A stretch of DNA of 64,000 nucleotides from DASRIA01 sp035650255 (GTDB lineage: Bacteria; Actinomycetota; Thermoleophilia; Solirubrobacterales; JBBDJG01): the NCBI GenBank assembly GCA_035650255.1, contig DASRIA010000041.1, positions 1 through 64,000 on the forward strand, written 5' to 3'. Each line of letters begins with the position of its first letter. The stretch's first letter is position 1. Position numbers and translations under genes: made by a program. Under the pieces are notes generated by a model. The model saw only the letters and a list, made by a program, of their open reading frames with translations, was not told where the DNA came from and did not search any database. Shown piece by piece: positions 24,390 through 32,611 of this stretch.

Positions 24390-25847
24390 TTACACCGCGA
24401 CGACGCGCGCGGCCCGGCCGGCGACGGCGCCGGTCTCCATCTCGCGCCACGCTTCGGCGAGCTTCGGCACCGCGCGCCGCAGCGTGTCCGGGTCGAGCCC
24501 GAAGCACACGCGGATGTGGTCCAGGTGCTCCTCGGCCGGCGAGAAGCTCGATCCCGGTGAGACGGCCACGCCGTGGCGCAGCGCGAGCTGCGCGAACTCG
24601 TCGCCGCTCGCCCCGCGCGGCAGCTTCACCCACAGCGCGTAGCCGCCCTGCGGCTTGGCCCACTCCCATTCCGGCAGCTCACGCGTGAGCTCCGCAGTGA
24701 GCACGCCCATCCGCTCCCGCAGCGCTTCCTGGCGCCTGTCGATCGTCTCGTCGAGGAGCGGCAGGAGCGACAGCGCGAGCGCCTGGGTGGGGGCCGGCGT
24801 GCCGAGGTCCTGCGCGACCTTCAGGCGGCCCAGGCGCAGCACGGCCGATGCCGAGGCGCGGACCCAGCCGACCCGCAGGCCGCCCCACAGGGTCTTGGAG
24901 AACGACCCGACCGTGTACAGGTTGTGGTCGCCGCCCGTCAGCTCGGCGAGCCGCGGCGGCGGCTTCATGCCGAACGCGAGGTTCTCCATCACGGTGTCCT
25001 CGATCACGCTCACGTCGTGCTCGCGCGCGAGCGCCAGCAGCTCCCCGCGGCGCCGCTCGGACATCACCCGGCCGGTGGGGTTCTGGCAGGTGGGCGTGAT
25101 GTGGAGGAGGCGCACCGGGTGCCGCTCCAGCGCGCGGCGTAGGCTGTCGGCGCGTGCGCCGCCGTGGTCCAGGTCGAGCGGCAGCAGGCGGGCACCCGCG
25201 CGGGCAAATGCCTCGATCACTCCGGGGTACGTGGGGCTCTCGAGCGCGACGAAGTCGCCCGCGCCCAGCTCGAGCGCGGCGATCAGGGCGATGCCCTGCT
25301 GGGCGCCGGTCGTGATCAGGACCTCCTCCGGCGAGGTTTCGAATCCTTCCGCGGTGAACCTCTCGGCGATCGCCGTGCGCATTGCCGGCAGGCCCATCGG
25401 CGCGTACCCGAGCAGCGACGACACAGCCGCGATGTCCTGCAGCGAGATGGTGTGGTCGAGCGGCAGCTCGGTGCTCGGGGGAGCCGCCAGCGACAGGTCG
25501 ATGGGCGGCTCGGGCCCCGCCACCAGGGCGGAGAGGAGCGCGGCCTTCGGGACCACGTCGTCCGGGCGCGGGACCGCCGGCGCCCGCACGACGGTGCCGC
25601 TGCCCTGGCGGCGGTCGACGAGGCCCTCCTCCTCCAGCAGGCCGTAGGCGGCCACGACGGTGCCGCGGCTGACGTGGATCAGGTCCGCCAGCGCACGCTC
25701 GGCGGGAAGCCGGGTGCCGGGCGGGATCAGGCCCTGGTCGATCGACCTGCGCAGCGCGGCGGCGAGGCGGCGGTAGAGAGGTCCCTTGCCCTCGGTCCAC
25801 GCTCCGAGACCCCCAAGCAGGCGATTTGTGAACTCGCTTTGGTCCAT
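24390..25847 (-). CDS. MocR-family transcriptional regulator (GntR HTH plus aminotransferase domain)
   Basis: The 485-residue protein (ATG 25847, preceded by GAGGG) has a GntR winged helix at about 23-88 (LPAERALADLIHVSRGTV) and a fold-type I aminotransferase domain with YAPMGLPAMR, ITTGAQQGIAL, TPTCQNPTG (251-259) and the PLP lysine K318 in SFSKTLWGG. MocR proteins bind PLP or an amine adduct and control the gene next to them. Here the divergent partner is the GNAT-like gene at 25976, with repeated GGTCC sites between them. It is not an obvious part of the polysaccharide pathway. Confidence 0.92.
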   Translation of the reverse strand: MDQSEFTNRLLGGLGAWTEGKGPLYRRLAAALRRSIDQGLIPPGTRLPAERALADLIHVSRGTVVAAYGLLEEEGLVDRRQGSGTVVRAPAVPRPDDVVPKAALLSALVAGPEPPIDLSLAAPPSTELPLDHTISLQDIAAVSSLLGYAPMGLPAMRTAIAERFTAEGFETSPEEVLITTGAQQGIALIAALELGAGDFVALESPTYPGVIEAFARAGARLLPLDLDHGGARADSLRRALERHPVRLLHITPTCQNPTGRVMSERRRGELLALAREHDVSVIEDTVMENLAFGMKPPPRLAELTGGDHNLYTVGSFSKTLWGGLRVGWVRASASAVLRLGRLKVAQDLGTPAPTQALALSLLPLLDETIDRRQEALRERMGVLTAELTRELPEWEWAKPQGGYALWVKLPRGASGDEFAQLALRHGVAVSPGSSFSPAEEHLDHIRVCFGLDPDTLRRAVPKLAEAWREMETGAVAGRAARVVAV

Positions 25848-25956
25848 TTGCCCTCGATTGGCTCTGGAAAGTAAGTCAAAGGACCGGAAAAATAGGCCCA
25901 ATGTTGCCTGGTACTGTAACACCAGGGGCAGCAAGAAGCCAGTCAGGGTCCATTTG
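25841..25956. promoter_or_regulatory. MocR operator/promoter region with repeated GGTCC sites
   Basis: GGTCCATTTG occurs identically at 25841-25850 (covering the regulator's start codon) and 25947-25956, with an inverted GGACC at 25881-25885. Between them is an AT-rich stretch and TGGT-N8-ACCA. Direct and inverted short sites in the gap of a divergent MocR pair are the expected operator layout. Confidence 0.5.
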
Positions 25957-25964
25957 GATCCGAA

Positions 25965-25970
25965 AGGAGC
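25965..25970 (+). promoter_or_regulatory. ribosome binding site AGGAGC
   Basis: AGGAGC lies 5 bases before the ATG at 25976 and shows that this small gene is translated from there rather than from upstream in-frame codons. Confidence 0.7.
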
Positions 25971-25975
25971 CGGAG

Positions 25976-26338
25976 ATGCAAGCCAAATCCACCCCCGTTG
26001 AGAGCATCACGGTCCGGGCCGCGGAGCCGGGCGACCGCTTGGCGCTCGCCGCGCTCGCCCAACTGGACAGCACCGTCCCGCTGTTCGACGCGGTGCTGGT
26101 CGCGGAGCAGGATGGGCGCATCGTGGCCGCGATCACCGCCGACGGCAGCGCGCTCGCCGATCCCTTCCGGCACACCCACGGGATCATCGAGTTCATGCGC
26201 AGCGAGACCGCCGCCCACATATTCGGGACGCTCGCCCCGCTGGGGAGGAGCCGCGCCCTCGACGCGGGCTACGAGCCGCGGGCGCGCCGCTCGCGCAGGT
26301 ACTGGCGCACGAAGCCGGCCACGAACGCCGGGTTGTAG
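25976..26338 (+). CDS. small GNAT-like protein, probable target of the MocR regulator
   Basis: The 120-residue protein starts VRAAEPGDRLALAALAQLDS and continues VPLFDAVLVAEQDGRIVAAI and LADPFRHTHGIIEFMR. This is the N-terminal half of a GNAT acetyltransferase fold; the acetyl-CoA pyrophosphate loop (R/Q-x-x-G-x-G/A) is absent, so catalysis is doubtful. Similar short proteins of about 100 residues are common in actinobacteria. The last 23 or so residues overlap the opposing WecG gene by 70 bases and look like unconstrained sequence, so the 3' end may have been extended by loss of a stop. Confidence 0.65.
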   Translation: MQAKSTPVESITVRAAEPGDRLALAALAQLDSTVPLFDAVLVAEQDGRIVAAITADGSALADPFRHTHGIIEFMRSETAAHIFGTLAPLGRSRALDAGYEPRARRSRRYWRTKPATNAGL

Positions 26339-27063
26339 CGCAGGTAGCGCACGAGCAGCCGGCGCGGCTCCTGCGAGAGGCGGAACAGCCATTCCAGGCC
26401 GCGGCGCTGCATCCAGCGCGGCGCCTGCTTCTTCCGCCCCGCGAGAAAGTCGAACGCCGCGCCGACGCCCACCAGCACCGGCGCGTCGAGCAGCGGGCGC
26501 ATCCGGGCCATCCACTTCTCCTGCTTCGGCACGCCGATGCCCACCCACACGACGTCGGGGCGATCGCGGTTGATGCGCTCCGCGACCTCGCGCTCCTCGG
26601 CCTCGGTCAGCGGGCGGTGCGGCGGCGACCAGCCGCCGACGATGTCGATGCCGGGGTGGCGCGCCCGCAGCGCGCGCGTGAGCTGGTCCAGCGCCTCGGG
26701 ATCGTGGCCTCCGTACAGCCACACGCGATAGCCGCGCTCCGCCGACCGGCCGCAGTAGCGGTCGGTCAGCTCGGGCCCGTACACGCGGTCCGGCAGCTCC
26801 TCGCCGAGCAGGTTGAGCGCCCACACGAGCGGCTTCCCGTCGGGCACGTTGAGCACGTTCTCGCCGTGCTGTGCACGTCTCAGGTCGGCATCGCGCTGCG
26901 CGACCATCACGCCGTGCACGGGCGTGGCGTTCACGTAACCGCGGATCCCGCTGGCGATCATGCCGTCCATCACGTCCATCGCCTCGGCGTAGGTGGTGAG
27001 CGCCATCGGCACGCCGAGCAGCTCGCGCCGGCCGATCTGCGCCGGTGCGGGGGCCTCTGGCAC
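26269..27063 (-). CDS. WecG/TagA/CpsF family glycosyltransferase
   Basis: The 264-residue protein fits GT26: GYVNATPVHGVMVAQRD near the start, LNVPDGKPLVWALNLLG (with the catalytic-region aspartate), RVYGPELTDRYC, WLYGGHDPEAL, then VVWVGIGVPKQEKWM and GVGAAFDFLAGRKKQAPRW. Such enzymes add ManNAc-type or related sugars to the first lipid-linked sugar at the membrane face. The GTG start overlaps the stop of the upstream GT4 by one base (TAGTG). With the uronate dehydrogenase nearby, it may help add the second sugar of the repeat unit. Confidence 0.9.
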   Translation of the reverse strand: MPEAPAPAQIGRRELLGVPMALTTYAEAMDVMDGMIASGIRGYVNATPVHGVMVAQRDADLRRAQHGENVLNVPDGKPLVWALNLLGEELPDRVYGPELTDRYCGRSAERGYRVWLYGGHDPEALDQLTRALRARHPGIDIVGGWSPPHRPLTEAEEREVAERINRDRPDVVWVGIGVPKQEKWMARMRPLLDAPVLVGVGAAFDFLAGRKKQAPRWMQRRGLEWLFRLSQEPRRLLVRYLRYNPAFVAGFVRQYLRERRARGS

Positions 27064-28196
27064 TAGCGGCCGCCCTCGTACACGTCCATCAGCGCACTGT
27101 AGAAGCGCTCCTCGCCGAACAGGTCACGGGCGCGCGCCAGGGCGCGGTCGGCGCGGCGGCTGCGCTCGGCATCGTCGTCCCACAGCATGCGCATCGCCGC
27201 GGCCCACTGCTCCACGTCGCGGTCGGGGAGCACGTCCTCCTCGCCGACCAGCTCGGGCAGCCCGCCGCGCTGCGACGCGAGCACCGGCAGCCCGCCCGCA
27301 AGCGCCTCGATCACCGTGTACGGGCAGGGCTCGTCCCAGCGCGACGGCACGACCAGGAACGCGGCGTGCGCGCGCAGCGCGCCCATCTGCTCCGGCGGGA
27401 TGCGGCCGAGGAAAGTGACCGGCGCGTCGTGCTCGCGCGCCAGCTGCTCGAGGCGGGGCGCGTCCGGGCCGGTGCCCGCGACCGCCAGCGGCACGCCGGC
27501 GCGCGCCGCCGCCAGGATCGCAGTGTCGGCGCCCTTCTCCTCGACGAGCCGCCCGGCGAACAGCGCGTGACCGCCGCGGCCGGCGGGCGGCGCCTCGGCG
27601 AACTCCTCCGAGCCGACGAAGTTGTGTATCACCGCCACGCGGCCGGCGACCCGCGCCTGGTCGGCAATGCGGCGGGCGGTGAAGGCGCTGGGGGCGATGA
27701 AGCAGTCGACCGCGCGCACGATCCGCTTCTGCTGGCGCGCGAGGCCGGCGCCGTAGGCGACCGCCTCGGGCAGGTTGCCGCGGCACCGCAGCCGCACGCC
27801 GGGCAGCGTGTCGCGCCCGTGACAGCGCGTGCAGACGGCGCCGTCGCGGTAGTCGATCGCAATCGCGCACACGAGCCGGTAGTTGTGCAGGTGCATCACG
27901 ACGCGCGCTCCCGCGCGGCGCGCGGCCGCGAGGGCGCGCGCGCCGAACAGCGGATGGATGTTGTGGGCGTGCACGACGTCGGCCCGGTGCTCGCGCACCG
28001 CGCGCTCCACCGCCGCGGGGTCGTGGCCGCCGGCCATCAGCGCGAGCCCCGCGCGGCTGCGCCCGGCCTTCGCGCTGGTCCGCTCCAGCACGTGGACGGC
28101 GTGGCCCCGGCTGCGCAGCAGGCGCGCGATCTCGCGCACCGAGCGCTCCTCACCCCCCGGCTCGCGGTATCGGTTGTGCAGGATCAGTACGTTCAC
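27063..28196 (-). CDS. glycosyltransferase family 4
   Basis: The 377-residue GT-B protein opens with VLILHNRYREPGGEERSV, has HNYRLVCAIAI followed by a cysteine cluster (CTRCHGRDTLPGVRLRC, about 120-136) that is typical of a subgroup of GT4 enzymes and may bind zinc, then LFAGRLVEEKGADTAI, FLGRIPPEQM and PSRWDEPCPYTVIEALAGGLPV (the E-x7-E region). It is the first gene of a minus-strand pair with the WecG gene and starts 23 bases from a divergent GT4. Donor and acceptor unknown. Confidence 0.88.
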   Translation of the reverse strand: MNVLILHNRYREPGGEERSVREIARLLRSRGHAVHVLERTSAKAGRSRAGLALMAGGHDPAAVERAVREHRADVVHAHNIHPLFGARALAAARRAGARVVMHLHNYRLVCAIAIDYRDGAVCTRCHGRDTLPGVRLRCRGNLPEAVAYGAGLARQQKRIVRAVDCFIAPSAFTARRIADQARVAGRVAVIHNFVGSEEFAEAPPAGRGGHALFAGRLVEEKGADTAILAAARAGVPLAVAGTGPDAPRLEQLAREHDAPVTFLGRIPPEQMGALRAHAAFLVVPSRWDEPCPYTVIEALAGGLPVLASQRGGLPELVGEEDVLPDRDVEQWAAAMRMLWDDDAERSRRADRALARARDLFGEERFYSALMDVYEGGR

Positions 28197-28219
28197 GGTC
28201 GCTCGCCGCCGCGCAGCCT

Positions 28220-29317
28220 ATGCCTCCCATCTCCCTGATCACCAACTACCTGCCGCCGTACCGCGTGCCGCTGTACGCCCTCCTGCACGAGCGCTACGGC
28301 GTCGAGGTGCACTGCTTCGGAGGGGAGGGCGGATACGTGGCGGCGGCCGACCGCGACCTCGACCGCCAGCTCGCCGAGGCTCCGTTTCCCGCCCACCGCC
28401 TGGCGCGGCAGGGCGACGCGGGCGAGGTCGCGCGCGAGAGCGAGGCGGTGATCGTGGCGCTCACCGGGCGGGTGGCCGTGCCCGCCGCCTGGTACGGCGC
28501 GCGCCAGGCCGGCCGGCCGTTCGTGCTGTGGGCGTCCCTGTGGCGCCACCCGCTGACGCTCGCGCACTTGGCCTCCCTGCCCTTCATGCGGCGTGTCTAC
28601 AAGCAGGCGGACGCCGTGCTCACCTACGGGCCGCACGTCTCCCGCTACCTGCGCCGCTACCGCCCCGCCGACCGCACGACCCTGGTCGCGCCCCAGGCAG
28701 TGGAGGCCGACCTGTTCGGGCGCGGGGTGAGCGCGGCCGAGACGGCCGCCTGGCGCAGCGAGGCGGGGCTGCCGCCCGCCGGGCCACTCGTGCTGTACGT
28801 CGGGCGCCTCGTGCCCGAGAAGGGCGTCGAGGTGCTGCTGCGCGCCTGGCGGCGGCTCGACCTGGCGGGAGCCACCCTGGTGCTCGCCGGCGACGGGCCG
28901 TTGCGAGGCGAGGACACCGGCACCGTTCGGTTTCTCGGGCAGGTGCCGCGCGCGCGGCTCCCGGTGGCGTATTCGGCCGCCGACGCGGTCGTCGTGCCGT
29001 CCCTTGCGACCCGGCGCTTCCTCGAGCCGTGGGGGCTGGTGTGCAACGAGGCGATGCACGCCGGCACGCCCGTGATCGCCTCGGCGGCGGTCGGCGCCGT
29101 CGCGGGCGGCATGGTCCTGCACGGCGCATCCGGCCTGGTCGTGCGCGCGGGTGACGACCAGGACCTCGCCCGCACCATCCAGATGCTGCTCAGCGACGCC
29201 GCGCTGCACGAGCGGATCGGGAGGCTCGGCCGCGCACAGGTGTCCGACTACAGCTACCCGGCGGCTGCGGACGCGTTCGGCAAAGCGCTGCGCGCGATCG
29301 GCGCGCTGCCGGGCTGA
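28220..29317 (+). CDS. glycosyltransferase family 4
   Basis: The 365-residue protein begins ISLITNYLPPYRVPLYALL, a start common to GT4 enzymes that act on lipid-linked oligosaccharides. It has VLTYGPHVSRYLRR, VLYVGRLVPEKGVEVLLRAW, FLGQVPRARLPVAYSAAD and SLATRRFLEPWGLVCNEAMHAGTPVI, where EPWG...NEAM is the donor-binding E-x7-E. It is a single gene, divergent from the GT4 at 28196 and convergent with the metallophosphoesterase gene (3-base gap). Confidence 0.86.
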   Translation: MPPISLITNYLPPYRVPLYALLHERYGVEVHCFGGEGGYVAAADRDLDRQLAEAPFPAHRLARQGDAGEVARESEAVIVALTGRVAVPAAWYGARQAGRPFVLWASLWRHPLTLAHLASLPFMRRVYKQADAVLTYGPHVSRYLRRYRPADRTTLVAPQAVEADLFGRGVSAAETAAWRSEAGLPPAGPLVLYVGRLVPEKGVEVLLRAWRRLDLAGATLVLAGDGPLRGEDTGTVRFLGQVPRARLPVAYSAADAVVVPSLATRRFLEPWGLVCNEAMHAGTPVIASAAVGAVAGGMVLHGASGLVVRAGDDQDLARTIQMLLSDAALHERIGRLGRAQVSDYSYPAAADAFGKALRAIGALPG

Positions 29318-29320
29318 CGA

Positions 29321-30412
29321 CTAGTCAGGCTCGTGCGCCTCGACCGTCACCCACACGGCGCAGCCGGTGGGCAGCGGCACGCGCACGGTGAGCGCGACGC
29401 TGCCGTCGCCGAGGTCCTCGTCGTGCGTGATCGCGGCATCGAGCGCCGTCTCCACGAGCGCGAAGTCCCGTGACTTCGCCGACACCCGGTACAGCGACGG
29501 ATCCGCGAGCCGCGGAACCCGCAGCCGCAGGCCGCGTGCCAGCACGTCGCGGTCGGTGATGTTGGCGAGCCGCGCGGTGGTGACGGGCTCGAGGCCGTCG
29601 TCGCCCGCCAGCACGGCGACCTCCAGGCGGTTGGGCTGCACGACGCTCAGCTCGGCGCCGCGCGGCCCGCACGACACGAGCATGTAATGGGAGAAGCCTC
29701 CCGCCGGCGGCTGCGTGTAGAACGGCCCGCCCGCGCCGCCGACCGTGATGTAGCGGACGCCGTCGTGCTCCTCCTCGTAATAGAAGTGGTCGTGCGCCGC
29801 GAACACCGCCTTGACGCCGTGAGCGGCGAACAGCTTCATCAGCAGCTGCGCGTCGTCGGGGTTGAAGTCGCCCTGGAACCAGGAGAAGAGGGGCCGGTGC
29901 ATGAACACGAACGTGCCCTGCGCTCCGGTCGCCGCGAGCAGGTCCTGCTCCAGCCACGCCAGCTGGTCGCCCGTCACGCGGCCCTCGCGGTTGGGCTCGT
30001 CCGTGTTGAGCCCGACGAAGTGCCAGCCGTGGAAGTCGAACGAGCCGTACAGATCGTGCCCCCACTCCGCGAGCACCTCCATCGCGGCCGCGCTCGACTG
30101 GGCCTCGTGGTTGCCGGGCACGTTGAAGAGCGGCACGCGGCTGGTGTTCGCGAGCGACCTGAACCGGTCCAGCTCGTTCAGCATCTGCTGGCGCGAAGCG
30201 TGGTAGCCGAAGATCGCGTCGCCCGTGTAGAGCGTGAACGCCGGGCGCAGCAGCCCGACCTCCCGCATGATGTCCGCCGTCACCTGCGGGAAGGGCATCC
30301 CGGACACGGTCGGCCGCCCGTCACCGGCGACTGCGAACGTGAACTCGCCCGGCCCGTCGACCGGGCCGAAGGGCAGCTCGTTGACCGGTCGCAGCGGCCG
30401 GGTGTCAGTCAT
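29321..30412 (-). CDS. calcineurin-like metallophosphoesterase
   Basis: The 363-residue protein has the metallophosphoesterase motif set: FAVAGDGRP (D in motif I, with D-x-R replacing the usual DxH), YTGDAIFGY (GD motif), NVPGNHEAQ (GNHE), VFMHRPLFSW (H motif) and FAAHDHFYYEE (the GHxH-like AHDH). After the catalytic domain (about 25-265) is a beta-rich C-terminal part. There is no signal peptide. Substrate unknown. Its ATG lies inside the 3' end of the small gene 30405-30626 (8-base overlap), so the two are coupled. Confidence 0.85.
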   Translation of the reverse strand: MTDTRPLRPVNELPFGPVDGPGEFTFAVAGDGRPTVSGMPFPQVTADIMREVGLLRPAFTLYTGDAIFGYHASRQQMLNELDRFRSLANTSRVPLFNVPGNHEAQSSAAAMEVLAEWGHDLYGSFDFHGWHFVGLNTDEPNREGRVTGDQLAWLEQDLLAATGAQGTFVFMHRPLFSWFQGDFNPDDAQLLMKLFAAHGVKAVFAAHDHFYYEEEHDGVRYITVGGAGGPFYTQPPAGGFSHYMLVSCGPRGAELSVVQPNRLEVAVLAGDDGLEPVTTARLANITDRDVLARGLRLRVPRLADPSLYRVSAKSRDFALVETALDAAITHDEDLGDGSVALTVRVPLPTGCAVWVTVEAHEPD

Positions 30413-30626
30413 CGGGGCGGTGCTCGTCGTAGGGGAGGAAGTCCGCCTGCCGCAGGACCCTCAGCCAGGCCAGCGGCAGCCGCCCCCCGTAGGCCAGCTC
30501 CCCCACCGCCTGCCGCTGGTCCGCGCGCGAGGCATCGGAGAGGCCGAGGCGCTCGAGGACCTGATCGAGCGTGCGGTCGGGCGGCGCGGTTGGCCTGTCC
30601 GTTCGAGGCTGCTGGGGCGGTCCCAT
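30405..30626 (-). CDS. small protein coupled to the metallophosphoesterase
   Basis: The 73-residue protein has a proline-rich N-terminus and then a compact helical part: LDQVLERLGLSDASRADQRQ, AVGELAYGGRLPLAWLRVLR and QADFLPYDEHRPDD. I do not recognise the family. A TAAGCT hexamer 9 bases before the ATG and no Shine-Dalgarno suggest leaderless transcription, and the 8-base overlap makes the phosphoesterase dependent on its translation. A regulatory or partner role for the enzyme is plausible but is inference. Confidence 0.65.
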   Translation of the reverse strand: MGPPQQPRTDRPTAPPDRTLDQVLERLGLSDASRADQRQAVGELAYGGRLPLAWLRVLRQADFLPYDEHRPDD

Positions 30627-30635
30627 CGGGCGGGC

Positions 30636-30641
30636 AGCTTA
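30636..30641 (-). promoter_or_regulatory. putative -10 hexamer TAAGCT
   Basis: On the minus strand TAAGCT lies 9 bases before the ATG at 30626. It is divergent from the rfbF -10 at 30661-30666 in a 48-base gap. Confidence 0.4.
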
Positions 30642-30660
30642 TTCGCCGCGGAGCCACCGT

Positions 30661-30666
30661 TATCGT
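30661..30666 (+). promoter_or_regulatory. putative -10 hexamer TATCGT for rfbF
   Basis: TATCGT lies 8 bases before the GTG at 30675 with no Shine-Dalgarno between them. Confidence 0.4.
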
Positions 30667-30674
30667 GTCGCCGC

Positions 30675-31445
30675 GTGAAAGCAGTGATCCTCGCCGGCGG
30701 AGCCGGCACGCGCATCAGCGAGGAGAGCGATACGCGCCCCAAGCCGATGATCGAGATCGGGTCCAAGCCGATCCTCTGGCACATCATGAAGATGTACTCG
30801 GCCCACGGCGTGAACGAGTTCATCGTGTGCCTGGGCTACCGCGGGTACCAGATCAAGGAGTACTTCGCGAACTACTACCTGCACACGTGCGACGTCACGT
30901 TCGACGTCGCCGGCCGCAGCATGGAGGTGCTGCAGTCGAGCGCCGAGCCGTGGCGGGTGACCCTCGTCGACACCGGTGAGGAGACCCAGACCGGCGGGCG
31001 CCTGCGCCGCGTCCTGCACCACGTCGGCGACGAGGAGTTCTGCTTCACCTACGGCGACGGCTTGTCGGCGATCGACATCGGCGAGCTGATCGAGTTCCAT
31101 CGCGGGCAGGAGACCCTCGCGACCGTCACCGCGGTGCAGCCGCCCGGGCGCTTCGGCGCGCTGCAGATGGACGACGGGCGGGTGCGCGGCTTCGAGGAGA
31201 AGCCGCACGGCGACGGCGGCTGGATCAACGGCGGCTTCTTCGTCCTGTCGCCCGAGGTGGGGCGCTACATCGACGGCGACGCGACGATCTGGGAGCGCGA
31301 GCCGATGGAGCGGCTCGCCGCGGAGGGCCAGCTCGCGCCCTACCGCTACGACGGCTTCTGGCACCCGATGGACACGCTGCGCGACAAGCGCTACCTCGAG
31401 GAGCTGTGGGAGTCGGGCGCCGCGCCCTGGAAGAAATGGGAGTGA
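30675..31445 (+). CDS. rfbF: glucose-1-phosphate cytidylyltransferase
   Basis: From the GTG at 30675 the protein has 256 residues, the normal length for RfbF. It has LAGGAGTR (6-13), RPKPMIEIG (21-29) with the catalytic lysine K23, YRGYQIKEYF, TYGDGLS, and GGFFVL and FWHPMDTLRDK near the end. RfbF makes CDP-glucose from CTP and glucose-1-phosphate, the entry to CDP-deoxysugars. It overlaps rfbG at GTGA/ATG, forming a two-gene operon. The in-frame sequence upstream of the GTG is antisense to other genes and not coding. Confidence 0.95.
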   Translation: MKAVILAGGAGTRISEESDTRPKPMIEIGSKPILWHIMKMYSAHGVNEFIVCLGYRGYQIKEYFANYYLHTCDVTFDVAGRSMEVLQSSAEPWRVTLVDTGEETQTGGRLRRVLHHVGDEEFCFTYGDGLSAIDIGELIEFHRGQETLATVTAVQPPGRFGALQMDDGRVRGFEEKPHGDGGWINGGFFVLSPEVGRYIDGDATIWEREPMERLAAEGQLAPYRYDGFWHPMDTLRDKRYLEELWESGAAPWKKWE

Positions 31446-32512
31446 GCCCGGAGTTCTGGCGCGGCCGCCGCGTGCTCCTCACCGGGCACACGGGCTTCAA
31501 GGGATCCTGGCTCGCACTGTGGCTCGAGCGGCTCGGCGCCGAGGTGACGGGCTACTCCCTGGCGCCGCCCAGCGAGCCGTCGCTGTTCGAGCTGGCGCGC
31601 GTCGCCGAGGTGACCGCCTCGCTCCACGCGGACGTGCGCGACCTCGCGGCGCTCGAGCAGGCGATGTCGGAGCACCGTCCCGAGGTCGTGATCCACATGG
31701 CGGCCCAGTCGCTCGTGCGCCGCTCCTACGCCGACCCGGTGGAGACGTACGAGACCAACGTGCTCGGCAGCGTGAACGTGCTCGAGGCCGCCCGCCGCGC
31801 CGGCGAGCCGCCGCGCGTCGTGATCAACGTGACCACGGACAAGGTGTACGAGAACCTCGAGCGCGACGAGCCGTTCCGCGAGGACGAGCCGAAGGGCGGG
31901 CACGACCCGTACAGCAACAGCAAGGCCTGCTCCGAGCTCCTCACCGCCGCGTACCGCAACTCGTTCTTCGCCACCGGGTCGCCGACCGCGGTCGCCAGCG
32001 CGCGGGCCGGCAACGTGATCGGCGGCGGCGACTGGGGCGCGGACCGCCTCGTGCCCGACATGGTCCGCGGCGCGCTGGCGGGCCGGCCGGTTCCGATCCG
32101 CAACCCCGACGCGATCCGGCCCTGGCAGCACGTGCTCAACCCGCTCAGCGGCTACCTGCGGCTGGCGGAGGCGATGTGGGAGTCGCCCGCGCTCGCGCAG
32201 GCGTGGAACTTCGGCCCCGACGAGCGCGACGAGGTGTCGGTACGGCACGTCGCCGACCGCCTGTCGGAGCTGTGGGAGGGCGGGATCGACTGGCGCCAGG
32301 ACGAGGGCGAGCACCCGCACGAGGCGCACTACCTGCGGCTCGACTCCACCAAGGCGCGCACCCAGCTCGGCTGGGCGCCGCGCTGGGACCTCGACCAGGC
32401 GCTCGCCAGCATCGCCGCCTGGCACGCCGGCCACATCGCCGGAGAAGACCCACGTACGCTCGTCCTGCAGCAGGTCGAGAGCTTCGCGGGCGCGGCCGCC
32501 CCGCGTAGGTGA
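31436..32512 (+). CDS. rfbG: CDP-glucose 4,6-dehydratase
   Basis: The 358-residue extended SDR starts at ATG 31436 or GTG 31442 (the latter makes GTGA with the rfbF stop). It shows TGHTGFKGSWL (from residue 16, the family-specific NAD site), HMAAQSLVRRSY, NVTTDKVYEN (catalytic TDK), DPYSNSKACSE (YxxxK), ARAGNVIGGGDW and RPWQHVLNPLSGYL. It converts CDP-glucose to CDP-4-keto-6-deoxyglucose. No RfbH-type 3-dehydrase is in the window, so the 3-hydroxyl is probably kept and the product goes to the C-methylation/epimerisation genes at 33.6-36.3 kb. Confidence 0.95.
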   Translation: MGVSPEFWRGRRVLLTGHTGFKGSWLALWLERLGAEVTGYSLAPPSEPSLFELARVAEVTASLHADVRDLAALEQAMSEHRPEVVIHMAAQSLVRRSYADPVETYETNVLGSVNVLEAARRAGEPPRVVINVTTDKVYENLERDEPFREDEPKGGHDPYSNSKACSELLTAAYRNSFFATGSPTAVASARAGNVIGGGDWGADRLVPDMVRGALAGRPVPIRNPDAIRPWQHVLNPLSGYLRLAEAMWESPALAQAWNFGPDERDEVSVRHVADRLSELWEGGIDWRQDEGEHPHEAHYLRLDSTKARTQLGWAPRWDLDQALASIAAWHAGHIAGEDPRTLVLQQVESFAGAAAPRR

Positions 32513-32562
32513 GGACCACGCGAATTCGCGCGCGGGGCAGTGGAGCGGCGCGGCGCCGCGCC

Positions 32563-32611
32563 GAACTTTGGCCCCTGCGTAACGAGGGGTGTTACGGACG
32601 GGCCAAAGTTC
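32563..32611. repeat. compound palindrome between convergent genes
   Basis: Outer arms of 12 bases (32563-32574 and 32600-32611) match perfectly, and inside them CGTAAC/GTTACG (32578-32583, 32591-32596) forms a second 6-base stem around GAGGGGT. The element covers the stop codon of the gene ending at 32592 and lies between two convergent genes. It could be a bidirectional terminator or a copy of a dispersed palindromic repeat. A GC-only palindrome flanks it at about 32546-32561. Confidence 0.7.
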
